Of a stretch of 64,000 bases of DNA, positions 46,624 to 55,871 are shown piece after piece. The first letter of the stretch is position 1, and each line of letters begins with the position of its first letter. Source of the stretch: Methanolinea sp. (GTDB taxonomy: Archaea; Halobacteriota; Methanomicrobia; Methanomicrobiales; Methanospirillaceae). The DNA is taken from contig JASFYI010000001.1 of assembly GCA_030055515.1 (NCBI GenBank), forward strand, positions 62,001 through 126,000. Reading direction: 5' to 3'. The notes beneath the pieces were generated by a model. That model worked only from the letters and a program-made list of their open reading frames with translations. It was not told the DNA's origin and did not search any database. Made by a program: the position numbers and the translations under genes.

Positions 46624-48228
46624 ATGGCAGGTTTCAAAATACTGGTCAGCGATCCCCTCGCCGAGGAGGGCCTCGAGATCCTGCGCCGGGAATGCACCGT
46701 CGACGTCCGGACGGACCTCACGGAGGACCAACTCGTGGACATCATCGGCGACTACGATGCCCTGCTCGTGAGGAGCGGGACAGAGGTGACCGCACGCGTC
46801 ATCGAGGCGGGGAAGAAGCTCCGGTTCATCGGCCGTGCGGGGGCGGGGGTCGACAATATCGACATGGAGGCCGCGACGAAGAAGGGGATCATCGTCGCGA
46901 ACGCGCCCGAGGGCAACACGCTCGCGGCCACGGAACACACCGTCGCGATGATGCTCTCCCTCGCACGGAACATCCCCCAGGCGAACGCCTCCCTCAAGAA
47001 GGGGGAGTGGAAGAGATCGAAGTTCATGGGGGTCGAGCTGAACGAGAAGACCCTCGGCATCATCGGCCTCGGGAGGATAGGCAGGGAGGTCGCAAAGAGG
47101 GCTCAGGCACTGGGGATGCACACCGTCGGGTACGATCCCTTCATCACGAAGGAGAGGGCAGCCCAGATGGGCGTCGAGTCGGTCTCCCTCGAGGAGCTCT
47201 TCGCCGTTTCTGACATCATCACCGTCCACACCCCTCTCATCAAGGAGACCCGCCACATGATCAACGCGAGGGCGATTGCCATGATGAAGGACGGCGTGCG
47301 CATCATCAACTGCGCGAGGGGTGGGATCGTGGACGAAAAGGCCCTCTACGAGGGGCTCAAGTCAGGGAAGGTCGCGGGCGCCGCCCTCGACGTCTTCGAG
47401 GAGGAACCCCCCGTGAACTCGCCCCTGCTCGGGTTGGATCAGGTCATCGTGACACCGCACCTCGGCGCGAGCACCGTGGAGGCCCAGAAGAACGTCGCCG
47501 TCTCGATCGCCAAGCAGTGCATCTCCGTCCTGAAGGGCGGTTCCGCGAAGTACGTGGTGAACGCCCCCATGGTCCCCCCCGAGCACGCGGACACCATCGA
47601 GCCATTCGCAATCCTCGCGGAGAAGATGGGCAGGCTCCTCACGCAGATAGTGAGCGGGAGGATGGAGAAGGTCGAGATGATCTACGGCGGTGAGCTCGCG
47701 TCCCTCGGGAACAACACGCGGTTCATCACCCTCATGGCCCTCAAGGGGCTCCTCGACCCCATCCTCCAGGTCCCGGTCAACATCGTGAACGCGGAGTTCA
47801 TCGCGAAGGAGAGGGGCATCACCATCTCGGAGACGGTGACGCAGGATTCGGGGGGATTCAAGAGCATCGTCTCGGTCAGGGTAAAGACCGACCAGATGGA
47901 GGAGACGGTGAGCGGGACGGTCTTCATGAAGGGCAGGTCGCGCATCGTCTCGATAGGTGGCTACACGATGGACATGGTCCCCGAGGGGTACGTCATCGTC
48001 TCGCGCCACCTCGACAAGCCCGGCGTGATAGGCCGCGTGGCGACGATCCTCGGGAGGGGCAACGTGAACATCGCGGGGATGCAGGTCGGGAGGATTAGGC
48101 CCGGGGAGGAGGCGATCATGGTCCTGAACGTCGACTCCGAGGTCCCGCCGGAGATGATGGCAGAGATCCGGTCCCAGCCGGGGATATTCACGGCGGTGTT
48201 CGCGAAGATCTCCGACACCCTGATCTGA
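46624..48228 (+). CDS. serA: D-3-phosphoglycerate dehydrogenase
   Basis: First enzyme of serine synthesis. The 534-residue long-type SerA: substrate/nucleotide domain with IGRAGAGVDNIDMEAATKKGI, GIIGLGRIGREVAKRAQALGM (NAD loop near 145-165), NCARGGIVDE and GAALDVFEEEP. An ASB domain follows (about 320-450; NIVNAEFIAKERGI). The C-terminal ACT domain (YVIVSRHLDKPGVIGRVATILGRGNVNIAGMQVGR) is for feedback by serine. ATG at 46624 has GAGGGGGA before it. Serine made here can feed glyA. Confidence 0.96.
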   Translation: MAGFKILVSDPLAEEGLEILRRECTVDVRTDLTEDQLVDIIGDYDALLVRSGTEVTARVIEAGKKLRFIGRAGAGVDNIDMEAATKKGIIVANAPEGNTLAATEHTVAMMLSLARNIPQANASLKKGEWKRSKFMGVELNEKTLGIIGLGRIGREVAKRAQALGMHTVGYDPFITKERAAQMGVESVSLEELFAVSDIITVHTPLIKETRHMINARAIAMMKDGVRIINCARGGIVDEKALYEGLKSGKVAGAALDVFEEEPPVNSPLLGLDQVIVTPHLGASTVEAQKNVAVSIAKQCISVLKGGSAKYVVNAPMVPPEHADTIEPFAILAEKMGRLLTQIVSGRMEKVEMIYGGELASLGNNTRFITLMALKGLLDPILQVPVNIVNAEFIAKERGITISETVTQDSGGFKSIVSVRVKTDQMEETVSGTVFMKGRSRIVSIGGYTMDMVPEGYVIVSRHLDKPGVIGRVATILGRGNVNIAGMQVGRIRPGEEAIMVLNVDSEVPPEMMAEIRSQPGIFTAVFAKISDTLI

Positions 48229-48342
48229 AAGACCGTCTCCCGTGCTTTTCCCGGGGAGGGGGAGGGTGGGCAAAGGGCCTCACCCCCCGGTCGCCCGTCC
48301 CCCCATTTCGCGCGGGAAGAGCACCCCCGCGAGAAAGAGAAC

Positions 48343-48353
48343 AATTTTATACT
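48343..48353 (+). promoter_or_regulatory. TATA box of tRNA-Val
   Basis: AATTTTATACT, about 50 bases upstream of the tRNA 5' end, is the best promoter-like sequence in the gap after serA. It predicts a start near 48377, leaving a short 5' leader for RNase P. Confidence 0.6.
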
Positions 48354-48394
48354 GTGTTCACCCACATTTCTCCGCACAACAGACCGGCAATCCC

Positions 48395-48468
48395 GGGCTC
48401 GTGGTCTAGTTGGTTATGACGTCGCCTTGACATGGCGGAGGTCAGGAGTTCGAATCTCCTCGAGCCCA
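48395..48468 (+). tRNA. tRNA-Val (anticodon GAC)
   Basis: A 74-nt tRNA. Acceptor GGGCTCG (48395-48401) pairs with CGAGCCC (48461-48467), discriminator A. The anticodon stem TCGCC/GGCGG encloses TTGACAT, anticodon GAC. The T arm is AGGAG-TTCGAAT-CTCCT. CCA is not encoded. T-rich tracts after it (TTTTT at 48471-48475, TTTT runs to 48499) can end transcription. Confidence 0.95.
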
Positions 48469-48495
48469 TGTTTTTCCTCCCACGTTTTCCCGTCT

Positions 48496-48536
48496 TTTCC
48501 CCGCGCAGATGGGATTTCTGCGCGGGCGGGGAAAAA
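48496..48536 (+). terminator. Hairpin downstream of tRNA-Val
   Basis: CCGCGCAG (48501-48508) and CTGCGCGG (48518-48525) form a perfect 8-bp stem with a 9-nt loop. Outer TTTTCC / GGAAAA segments extend the pairing. With the preceding T-tracts it likely marks the end of the tRNA transcript. The rest of the 217-bp gap to 48685 has only a TATA-like AAATTAAAGA at 48641-48650. Confidence 0.45.
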
Positions 48537-48685
48537 CTGTCCCCGTCGCGTGCGGCGCGCTGTACCGTCACTTCGGAGCACGTGCGGGTGCGAGACCGCG
48601 GGGGTCAACGGTCACACGGGCACACCGTGGCGCGAAGGGAAAATTAAAGAAGAATCGCGAGAGTATTGTCCTTGTTCCATTTCAC

Positions 48686-49099
48686 ATGTACGAGGAATCG
48701 GCCCTGAGGAAGTGGTTCTCGCGCGAGGCGCGGAGGATCAACGAGGGGATAGTCGATCCCCGCATCCCCCTGCGCGATCTCCTCGAGATGGAAAGGCCGG
48801 TAGGGTTCACGAGGGGCGGGCAGGAATACGCGTTCGACAAGGCGGTGCTCGGGGAGATCGCGTCCCGGCTCCCCCGGGATCTCTGGAGGAAGCTCCGGCT
48901 GCCGGTGGTATTCCACTACGACATGGACGTGCCGTCGAGCTGCTCCCTCTCGGACAGCACCGCGCTCGAAGCACTCCAGGAGCTCGGGGAGCTCTCGCGA
49001 GAACGCGTGATGGTTGGCGGGAAGGTGTTCGTGGGGAGGGCGATTGTCTTTTCCATCATGCGCACCTACCCGACCGCGTTCCAGATCATGGTGGGCTAG
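48686..49099 (+). CDS. UPF0216 (DUF61) family protein
   Basis: The 137-residue archaeal protein of the UPF0216/DUF61 family: LRKWFSREARRINEGIVDPRIPLRDLLEMERP near the N-terminus and DLWRKLRLPVVFHYDMDVPSSCSLSDSTALEALQELGE in the second half. It is conserved across Euryarchaeota with no known function. The start MYEESALRKWF is preferred; the frame open to 48509 has an atypical basic leader lying upstream of the probable TATA box at 48641. Confidence 0.8.
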   Translation: MYEESALRKWFSREARRINEGIVDPRIPLRDLLEMERPVGFTRGGQEYAFDKAVLGEIASRLPRDLWRKLRLPVVFHYDMDVPSSCSLSDSTALEALQELGELSRERVMVGGKVFVGRAIVFSIMRTYPTAFQIMVG

Positions 49100-49127
49100 T
49101 TGCCGCGGGGGGTATCACCGCATCCAG

Positions 49128-49140
49128 TATTTATTTATAG
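49128..49140 (+). promoter_or_regulatory. TATA box of the receiver-domain gene
   Basis: TATTTATTTATAG, 48 bases before the ATG at 49188, is the strongest TATA-like run between 48650 and 54600. It predicts a leader of about 28 nt. Confidence 0.6.
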
Positions 49141-49187
49141 GGAGATATCGATGTCTATCTGGATAGAATAGGGGGTTTCCGGCTGGA

Positions 49188-49571
49188 ATGACAGGGAAAA
49201 GTTCCATCCTCATCGTCGAGGATGATCCCATTATCAGCCAGCTGATCCAGTGGAGGCTGGAAAAGCTCGGCTACCACGTGAGCGGGAGGGCACCGACCGC
49301 GGAAGAAGCCCTCGAGAAGATGAGGAAAGACCTGCCCGACCTCGTCCTCATTGACATCAACCTCCCGGGGAGCATGGACGGGACCGACCTCGCGCGGAGG
49401 GTCCGGGAGGAGTTCCACGTTCCTTTCGTGTACCTCACCGCGTTCTCGGACGACGAGACCATCTCGCGGGTCCTCGACACAAGGCCAGCCGGGTACCTCC
49501 TGAAACCCTTCAAGGACGAGGAGCTCAAGGTGACGATCGAGATCGCCCTCCGCCAGCCGAAGGGAACGTGA
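49188..49571 (+). CDS. Single-domain response regulator (CheY-like receiver)
   Basis: The 127-residue receiver domain has no output domain. Acidic pocket EDD at residues 11-13, phospho-acceptor Asp56 in VLIDINLPG, the Thr of YLTAF near residue 83, and Lys of LLKPF near residue 105 are all present, so it should be phosphorylated. No histidine kinase, chemotaxis gene or output partner lies nearby. The strong TATA box and monocistronic setting suggest separate control. The next 132 bp hold nothing I recognise. Confidence 0.9.
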   Translation: MTGKSSILIVEDDPIISQLIQWRLEKLGYHVSGRAPTAEEALEKMRKDLPDLVLIDINLPGSMDGTDLARRVREEFHVPFVYLTAFSDDETISRVLDTRPAGYLLKPFKDEELKVTIEIALRQPKGT

Positions 49572-49703
49572 CCCCCTCCAAAGGACGCGGGGAGGCAGGG
49601 TCATGGGAAACCCCATTACCGTTGGCCGGGCCGGGGCGCGGGCTTCCGTGAACAGTATCGCCCGCTGTGCCGGGGATCCCCACCCGGGCATTCCGCGCGC
49701 GGG

Positions 49704-50249
49704 GTGAGCCGTGTGGGCGGGATTCCGCGGGTCATCCTCGTCACCGGGCGCCCGGGCTGCGGGAAGACGACGCTCGTCCGGGAGATCCTCCCCGACCTCG
49801 CGGGCCTCCATCCCGCGGGTTTCTACACGGAGGAGATCCGCGAGGGGGGATCGAGGGTCGGGTTCCGCGTCGTCTCGCTCGACGGGAGGACGTTCCTCCT
49901 CGCCCACGAGAGATTTCCCCCGGCGTTCCGCGTGGGGAAGTACGGGGTCGACATCGCGTCGTTCGACGCGTACCTCGCGACCGTCCCGTTCGGCGAGGCG
50001 AAAATCGCGGTGATCGACGAGATCGGGAAGATGGAGTGCCTCTCGGCGCGTTTCTGCGAGTTGGTGGACGGGATCTTCTCCTCCGGGAGGCACGCGATCG
50101 CCACGATCGCGCAGAAGGGGACTCCCTTCATCGAGTCCCTCAAGGGGAGGGAGGGCGTGAAGGTGTACACCCTCGGGCAGGGAAACAGGGCCGACATCAT
50201 GGACAGGATCAGGGAATGGGTATCGTACCTGAAGGGGGGTGGCCGGTAG
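49704..50249 (+). CDS. Nucleoside-triphosphatase, THEP1 family
   Basis: The 181-residue P-loop NTPase has Walker A GRPGCGKTT at residues 15-23, GFYTEEIREGGSRVGFRV, and Walker B IAVIDEIGKMECLS near residue 107. QKGTPFIESLKGREGVKVY closes the fold. THEP1 enzymes hydrolyse ATP, GTP and others slowly in vitro; the biological role is unclear. Starts with GTG at 49704. It lies 82 bases before the mannose-1-P guanylyltransferase gene. Confidence 0.87.
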   Translation: MSRVGGIPRVILVTGRPGCGKTTLVREILPDLAGLHPAGFYTEEIREGGSRVGFRVVSLDGRTFLLAHERFPPAFRVGKYGVDIASFDAYLATVPFGEAKIAVIDEIGKMECLSARFCELVDGIFSSGRHAIATIAQKGTPFIESLKGREGVKVYTLGQGNRADIMDRIREWVSYLKGGGR

Positions 50250-50331
50250 GCATTGCGCTCTTGTCCCCTCCTCACCCGGGCGACAGGGGAAGCGATATGT
50301 GGGAAAAGGGGGAAAAAATCAGGTAACCAAC

Positions 50332-51690
50332 ATGGAATCCATCGTTTCCGTCATCCTCGCGGGGGGCGTGGGGACGAGGCTCTGGCCCCTCTCCCGGACG
50401 TACAATCCAAAGCAGTTCCTCAAGCTGGACGGGACGTCCCTCTTCCAGGAGACCTACCGGAGGGCATGCCAGATCTCGCGCCCCGAGCAGATCTACGTCG
50501 TCACGCACATGCACCACCACTACCTCGCCGCAAACCAGCTCGAGGAGCTGAAGGTGGCCGTCCCCGAGGGGAGGATACTCTCCGAGCCCGAGGGGAGGAA
50601 CACCCTCCCCGCGATCACGTGGGCGATGCTCGAGGTCGAGAGGGAATTCGGCGATTCCCTCGTCGCGATCTTCCCGAGCGACCATTACCTCGGGCAGGGC
50701 GCGATGGACGAGGTCGCATCTGCCCGCGGCATCGCGGACGACTACCTCGTGACGTTCGGTGTGCCGCCGACGCACCCACACACCGGGTACGGGTACATCT
50801 CGCCGGGGGACCCGCTCCCCGTGGGGTTCAGGGTGCAGAAGTTCCGGGAGAAACCCGACTGGGAGACGGCGAAGATATTCGTGGACGCGGGGTACCTGTG
50901 GAACAGCGGGATGTTCCTCTTCTCGACGAAGGTGTTCTTCGAGGAGATGGAGAGGTACCAGCCGGGGCTCCTTGCGGCCATGAGGGAGAAGGGGGTATCC
51001 TCGTACCCGGAGATCTCCCCCCTGTCGGTCGACTACGGCCTGCTCGAGCTCTCCGGGAGGGTCGCGGTCGTCCCCCTCACGTCCGGCTGGACGGACCTCG
51101 GGACGTTCCGCGCGTGGTACGATTTCAAGCCCCACGATCCCCGCGGGAACGTGGGCGACGCGGATTTCGTCGACGCGGAGCGGAATTTCGTCCATGCACC
51201 CGGGAAGCGCGTGGCGCTGATCGGGGTCAATGACCTCGCCCTCGTGGACACGGGCGACGCCCTCCTCGCGTGCCGGCTGGACATGGCGGAGAGCGTCGGC
51301 GATCTCGTGAAGGTTCTCAGGGAGAGGGGCGACCCCATCGTGGACTACCACCTCCAGGTCCACCGCCCGTGGGGATCCTACACGGAGCTCGAGAAGTCCC
51401 GGTTCTTCCGCATCAAGAGGGTCACCGTCAAGCCCGGGAAGAAGCTCTCCCTCCAGATGCACCACCACCGCAGCGAGCACTGGATCGTCGTCAGCGGCAT
51501 GGCCGACGTGATCCTCGGGGACAAGACCATCCACCTGCGGCAGGGCGAGAGCACGTTCGTCCCGGCGGGAATCAAGCACCGGCTCGCGAACACGGGGAAG
51601 ATCCCCCTCGAGGTGATCGAGGTGCAGATCGGCGAGTACCTCGAGGAGGACGATATCACGCGCTTCGCCGACGAGTACAACCGCGCGTGA
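50332..51690 (+). CDS. Mannose-1-phosphate guanylyltransferase / mannose-6-phosphate isomerase
   Basis: The 452-residue two-part enzyme is of the ManC/XanB/AlgA family, making GDP-mannose for glycans. The N-terminal pyrophosphorylase begins SIVSVILAGGVGTRLWPLSRTYNPKQFLKLDG and has VAIFPSDHYL and FREKPDWETA. The C-terminal cupin isomerase domain (about 345-452) shows VHRPWGSYTELEK, KPGKKLSLQMHHHRSEHWIVVSG with metal-binding His, and FVPAGIKHRLANTG. ATG at 50332 gives the family N-terminus. Could feed surface glycosylation together with the GT2 gene at the right edge. Confidence 0.93.
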   Translation: MESIVSVILAGGVGTRLWPLSRTYNPKQFLKLDGTSLFQETYRRACQISRPEQIYVVTHMHHHYLAANQLEELKVAVPEGRILSEPEGRNTLPAITWAMLEVEREFGDSLVAIFPSDHYLGQGAMDEVASARGIADDYLVTFGVPPTHPHTGYGYISPGDPLPVGFRVQKFREKPDWETAKIFVDAGYLWNSGMFLFSTKVFFEEMERYQPGLLAAMREKGVSSYPEISPLSVDYGLLELSGRVAVVPLTSGWTDLGTFRAWYDFKPHDPRGNVGDADFVDAERNFVHAPGKRVALIGVNDLALVDTGDALLACRLDMAESVGDLVKVLRERGDPIVDYHLQVHRPWGSYTELEKSRFFRIKRVTVKPGKKLSLQMHHHRSEHWIVVSGMADVILGDKTIHLRQGESTFVPAGIKHRLANTGKIPLEVIEVQIGEYLEEDDITRFADEYNRA

Positions 51691-51709
51691 CTCCACCGCG
51701 GGGGTCGGG

Positions 51710-52756
51710 ATGTCACCACCACTCGAAGACGCGGTGATGGTCGTCCACGGCGCGGAGATATTCGACGCTGGGGATGCTGCCCGCCTCCACTCCCTCCTGC
51801 GCCCGCGCCGGCTCGTCGTCGCGGGGATCATGGCGCGGGTGGCTGCCGAGGAGTCCGGCCTCCCCTGCGAGTTCGCGGACGTGCCGCCGAGCACGGTGCT
51901 CCGCGGCCTCGAATACCCCTTCTTCCTCGCCAACAGGGGGAAGACGCCCGAGTCCGGCCGGATATTCGGGGAGATCGTGGCCGGGAGGGTCGGGGGGGAC
52001 GGGATCGTCCACGTCGAGTGCGCGTCGGGGGAAGTGATCTGCTGGGACAGGGACCCTGACGACCTCGCGAGGGAGATAGCCCGCGCGACCGGCTACACCA
52101 TTGTTCCCGCAATTTCCCGCCGCGCCGCGACACCCCCCGGGGTCAGGGTGATCCGGGGGTGCATCCCCGGCGAGCCTGTCTTCGTGAACGGGACGGTGAT
52201 CGGCATCGCGACCGCGCCGGAAGTGGTCCTCGGGACGGACGGGCAGGGGATGCTCGAACCACTGGCCGGGATCGAGGTCAAGGGCCACGGCCTCGAGAAG
52301 CTCGCGAGGGCCGGACCGGTCGACCCCGCGACGGCGTGGTGCAAGAGCGGGCGGATCAGGTCGCGGGGACCGGTGACCGAGCGGCGCGCCGCGGGGAGGG
52401 GCCGGGTCGTCTTCATCGACCACTGCGGCCACCTCGTCTACCGGACGATCGCGAGGGACGGCGTGTGCGGGATCGTGAGCGTCGGCGACGACACGACCGC
52501 GGTCTGCGGGCACATCGGGGCACACCTGGGGATCCCCGTCTTTGGGATCGTGGACGGCGACACCGATGGCATCGTTCCCACCCGTTACGCAGGGGGCTCC
52601 GTGATCGCGGTCGCGGACGGCATCTCCGACGACGCGCTGGGCAAGGAAGTGGTAGGGTTGATCCCGCGCGGCGACGTGGAGTGGGAGGAGTTCGTCCGGG
52701 CCCTCGTGGAGCGCATCGGGGACAGGGCGAGGATCCTCAGGCCCGGCTCGCCGTGA
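51710..52756 (+). CDS. DUF2117 family protein (methanogen-specific)
   Basis: The 348-residue product resembles DUF2117 proteins found in methanogens: MVVHGAEIFDAGDAARLHSLLRP near the start, RPRRLVVAGIMARVAAEESG, RGLEYPFFLANRGKTPESGRIFGEIVAGRV, and the C-terminal FIDHCGHLVYRTIARDGV with GVDDTTAVCGHIGAHLGIPVFGIVDGDTDG-type sequence. The last segment looks like a nucleotide- or metal-binding fold (Asp/His rich). No experimental function is known to me. Follows the guanylyltransferase by 19 bases and converges on the DNA ligase gene, 10 bases away. Confidence 0.75.
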   Translation: MSPPLEDAVMVVHGAEIFDAGDAARLHSLLRPRRLVVAGIMARVAAEESGLPCEFADVPPSTVLRGLEYPFFLANRGKTPESGRIFGEIVAGRVGGDGIVHVECASGEVICWDRDPDDLAREIARATGYTIVPAISRRAATPPGVRVIRGCIPGEPVFVNGTVIGIATAPEVVLGTDGQGMLEPLAGIEVKGHGLEKLARAGPVDPATAWCKSGRIRSRGPVTERRAAGRGRVVFIDHCGHLVYRTIARDGVCGIVSVGDDTTAVCGHIGAHLGIPVFGIVDGDTDGIVPTRYAGGSVIAVADGISDDALGKEVVGLIPRGDVEWEEFVRALVERIGDRARILRPGSP

Positions 52757-52766
52757 GCAGGACCGC

Positions 52767-54452
52767 TCAGCCGCCGGAGGGCGTCTCCTTCGAGGACTGC
52801 CGCTCGAACCGTTCCCTCACGCTCTCGAGCGTCTCGATGTCCGAGATGGCCTTGTCGTCCCTCACCCTCACGAAGCGCGGGAACCGGAGGGCGTAGCCGC
52901 TCTCGTAGTTCGGGCTCTTCTGGATCTCGGCGTATCCCACCTCGAAGACGAGGAATGGCTCGAGCTGGACCTCCTTGCCGGTCTCGGTGATCACGTGGTC
53001 GCGCAGCATCTCGAAGACCTCCTGCAGCTGCTCCTCGGAGAACCCCGTGGCGACCTTCCCGACGGGGAGGAGGTCGTCGCCGTCACGGCAGGCGAGGAGG
53101 AATGACCCAAAGAGGTGTGCCCTCTTCCCCTCGCCCCACTCGGCCCCGATGACCGCGAGATCCATGGTGTCCACGCCGGGCTTGACCTTGAGCCAGTTCT
53201 TCCCCCTGATTCCCGGAGTGTACGCGGAGGAGAGGACCTTCAGCATCAGCCCCTCGTGCCCGGCCTCGAGGCTCTCCCTGTACACCCTCTCGATCGCCTC
53301 GATGTCGTCGCTCACCGTCTGCGGCGCGATGCAGCCAGAGAGCGCGGACTCGAGGTACTTCCGCCTCTCGCTCAGGGGGAGGTCGATGAGCGTCTTCCCG
53401 TCGAGGTACAGGATGTCAAAGACGTAGGGCTGCATCGCGATCTCTTTTTGCATCGCCTCGATGTCGTACTTCCTCCTGAACCTCCGCAGGACGGTCTGGA
53501 AGGGAAGCGGCCTCCCGTCCCTCGTCGCGATCACCTCGCCGTCGAGGATGACGTCGTGCGCCGTCGCATTCCGGAGCGTCTCCACCACCTCGGGGAGGGC
53601 GCCCGTCACGTCCTCGAGCTTCCGGGAGTACATCCTCACGGTGTTCCCCTGCTTGTGGAACTGGAACCTGCTCCCGTCGTACTTGAATTCGGCCGCGACC
53701 GCGCCGTTCTCCGCGATCGCCTCGGCGATCGAGCCCTGCTGGGCGAGCATCATCTTGACGGGGTGGAACGGCATGATGTGCACGTCCGCGAGCGCTTCCC
53801 TCCCCATCCGTGCCTTCCTCGCGACCTCCCCGAGGTCGTTTAAGGCCTGGTACGCGTGCTCGACGAGAGAGGGCTCGACAGAGAAGGCGAGCGCGATCGC
53901 GTCCCTCATCGTCCCCTCCCCCACGCCGATGCGCAGGTCCTCGAGGATGAGCCTCGCGAGGTACTTTGCCTCGAGCGGGGAGGCGTTCTGGAAGAGATTC
54001 TGGACGAGCGAGAGCTTTTCTGCCTGTGAGGCGCGTCCTTCGAGGCGAGAGATCCTCTCGAGATCGGAATACACCGATGCGAGGTCGAGTTCCTGCGAAA
54101 AAAGCGCGGTCTGGAACGTCGCGGCCCTCTTCCGCCTCCCCGACGTCACCTTCCTCTCGAGTATGGACTGGACGGCGATTCCCACGTCCCCCTTCCTGTT
54201 GATCTCCGAGATGATCTCCTCCCTGCTGAGGTCGACCACGTGGGTGAGCGCGTCGAAGAGGAGGTTGGGGCCGATCCCGATCTTCTCCGGGCTCCAGTCC
54301 GGGAATATCTTGCCCGTGAGGAACTGGGTAAAGAGGGGGAGGTCCGTCTCGTCGAGGCGCCGGAGGATCTCGGCGATCTTCTGCGTCACCTCGAGTCTCC
54401 CGCTGATTCGCGCGAGGTCTTCGCATATCCGCGCAAATTCGAGGAATTTCAT
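52767..54452 (-). CDS. lig: ATP-dependent DNA ligase
   Basis: Joins DNA nicks in replication and repair. The 561-residue archaeal ligase has an N-terminal DNA-binding domain (about 1-225). Motif I follows in [13 protein letters not shown] near residue 255 (adenylated Lys). Next are [66 protein letters not shown], and the OB-fold C-terminus with [12 protein letters not shown]. The start at 54452 gives [16 protein letters not shown]; the longer frame to 54614 is rejected as non-homologous. Confidence 0.96.
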   Translation of the reverse strand: MKFLEFARICEDLARISGRLEVTQKIAEILRRLDETDLPLFTQFLTGKIFPDWSPEKIGIGPNLLFDALTHVVDLSREEIISEINRKGDVGIAVQSILERKVTSGRRKRAATFQTALFSQELDLASVYSDLERISRLEGRASQAEKLSLVQNLFQNASPLEAKYLARLILEDLRIGVGEGTMRDAIALAFSVEPSLVEHAYQALNDLGEVARKARMGREALADVHIMPFHPVKMMLAQQGSIAEAIAENGAVAAEFKYDGSRFQFHKQGNTVRMYSRKLEDVTGALPEVVETLRNATAHDVILDGEVIATRDGRPLPFQTVLRRFRRKYDIEAMQKEIAMQPYVFDILYLDGKTLIDLPLSERRKYLESALSGCIAPQTVSDDIEAIERVYRESLEAGHEGLMLKVLSSAYTPGIRGKNWLKVKPGVDTMDLAVIGAEWGEGKRAHLFGSFLLACRDGDDLLPVGKVATGFSEEQLQEVFEMLRDHVITETGKEVQLEPFLVFEVGYAEIQKSPNYESGYALRFPRFVRVRDDKAISDIETLESVRERFERQSSKETPSGG

Positions 54453-54656
54453 CGTGATCCTGCAGAGTAGAACCTCTGCGCCCGTGAAAATAAGGGTTCC
54501 CCCACCCCGGTCACACGGCGGGGCGACCGGGTCTCTCCCACGGGATTTGCGGCACGGGAGGGGGAAAGTTGTTGTTACCCGTTCCGATCGTCGTAATACT
54601 CCCGTTTTTGCCACGTCTCAAGGTTCTTATATTCACGCAGGAAATTCCTGTGTACC
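54453..54656. promoter_or_regulatory. Divergent promoter region of lig and the 54.66 kb gene, with inverted repeats
   Basis: On the lig side, read leftwards, a TATA-like CTTATTTTCAC lies at 54484-54494, and GCAGAG-N6-CTCTGC at 54462-54479 sits at the predicted transcript start. On the right side TTCTTATATT at 54624-54633 is followed by the palindrome CAGGAAATTCCTG at 54638-54650. The ATG at 54657 would fall at or next to the transcript start, so that mRNA is probably leaderless. Confidence 0.5.
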
Positions 54657-55850
54657 ATGCCGGCGGAGTGGGTGCCCGATGCACTCGTCGAGCAGAAACT
54701 GGCGCAGGCGAAGCGGGAGATGATGGAGTACATCGAGAAGAACTCCGAGAAGATCGACTCGAATCTCCCCGTGTTCTTCGGCCACGTCGTCTCCATGCTC
54801 GAGAACAACTTCCCGGACATCCCGGACCAGGTCTACGACAGGTTCATCGACGACGTGACCGTCAAGGTCCTCGAGGAGAGCAAGCGGTCGACGGACGTCG
54901 AGTACATCGAGAAGCTGTTCCGCAACGCGACGAGGGTCAAGAGGAAATACACCGGCAGGGCACTCTTCGATATCGTCCTCGGTCTCAAGCTCATCGACAT
55001 CGGGAAGTACAGGGACGCGATCGACATCCTCATGAAGTACAGGACGGTCGACGCGATCGTCTGCACCGCGATCGCGTTCTGCTACTACGAGCTCTCGGCC
55101 CTCGAACTCCCCCCCGACCAGAGGCCCGACAAGAGCACGACGAGCAGCATGGCACTCTCGGCCCGCGAGCAGATGATCGAGCTCGCCCGCCTCAAGCCGC
55201 CGGTCAACAGGTTGCGGTTCCCCCAGGTGATACAGGAGCTGAGGGTCAACAAGATATTCTGGTTCATGATAAAGCTCGCGATAGACTGGTTCCCGGACCA
55301 GCCAGACTACCTGAAGATCGGCCTTGAAAAGGCAAAAAAGGACCAGAATAAGGAGATGAGGGGGGAACTCCTCAAGATAGCGGCAGAGCGTTACTACAGC
55401 GACATGTTCTTCCTCCGCGACCTGTACCACTTCAAGCGCGAGGCGAGGGACGCCGCGGGGGCGACGGCGGTCGTGCGCCAGATGATGCAGCAGCACCCCG
55501 ACGAGCTCGAACCCCTCTACTACGGGCTGCAGCTCTCGATCATGTCCTCGCAGGAAACGGCGTACCAGAAGTTCAGGAGCACCGCGATATCGAAGAAGAT
55601 GCCCGCCCACGTCATCCTCCTCCTCGACCTCGCGTTCCTCCTCATCAGCGGGCGGAGGTCGGACGCGGAGGCGATGTTCGAGGAGATGGAGAAGAAACTC
55701 CCCGCGCTCGGGTACTACCTCGCGGCCCTCGAGTACATCATCAAGGATATCTTCTCCGAGGACGAGAAGAGGTCGAAGGCGGCGAAGAAGGCATTCTTGG
55801 ATTCGATCGACCAGTATTGCCTGAAGCTCATCGGGATGAAGGAAGACTAG
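54657..55850 (+). CDS. Uncharacterised helical protein, probably a methanogen family
   Basis: The 397-residue soluble, largely alpha-helical protein has no signal peptide or membrane segment. I do not recognise a named domain. Helical hairpins rich in Tyr/Leu (FDIVLGLKLIDIGKYRDAIDILMKY; AIAFCYYELSALELPPDQRP; LLDLAFLLISGRRSDAEAMFEEMEKKLPALGYYLAALEYI) look like TPR-type repeats. Residues 135-150 include DQRPDKSTTSS. A strong TATA box and leaderless start suggest good expression. Possibly a scaffold protein. Confidence 0.75.
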   Translation: MPAEWVPDALVEQKLAQAKREMMEYIEKNSEKIDSNLPVFFGHVVSMLENNFPDIPDQVYDRFIDDVTVKVLEESKRSTDVEYIEKLFRNATRVKRKYTGRALFDIVLGLKLIDIGKYRDAIDILMKYRTVDAIVCTAIAFCYYELSALELPPDQRPDKSTTSSMALSAREQMIELARLKPPVNRLRFPQVIQELRVNKIFWFMIKLAIDWFPDQPDYLKIGLEKAKKDQNKEMRGELLKIAAERYYSDMFFLRDLYHFKREARDAAGATAVVRQMMQQHPDELEPLYYGLQLSIMSSQETAYQKFRSTAISKKMPAHVILLLDLAFLLISGRRSDAEAMFEEMEKKLPALGYYLAALEYIIKDIFSEDEKRSKAAKKAFLDSIDQYCLKLIGMKED

Positions 55851-55871
55851 AGGGGAAGACCCGCGGACCCT

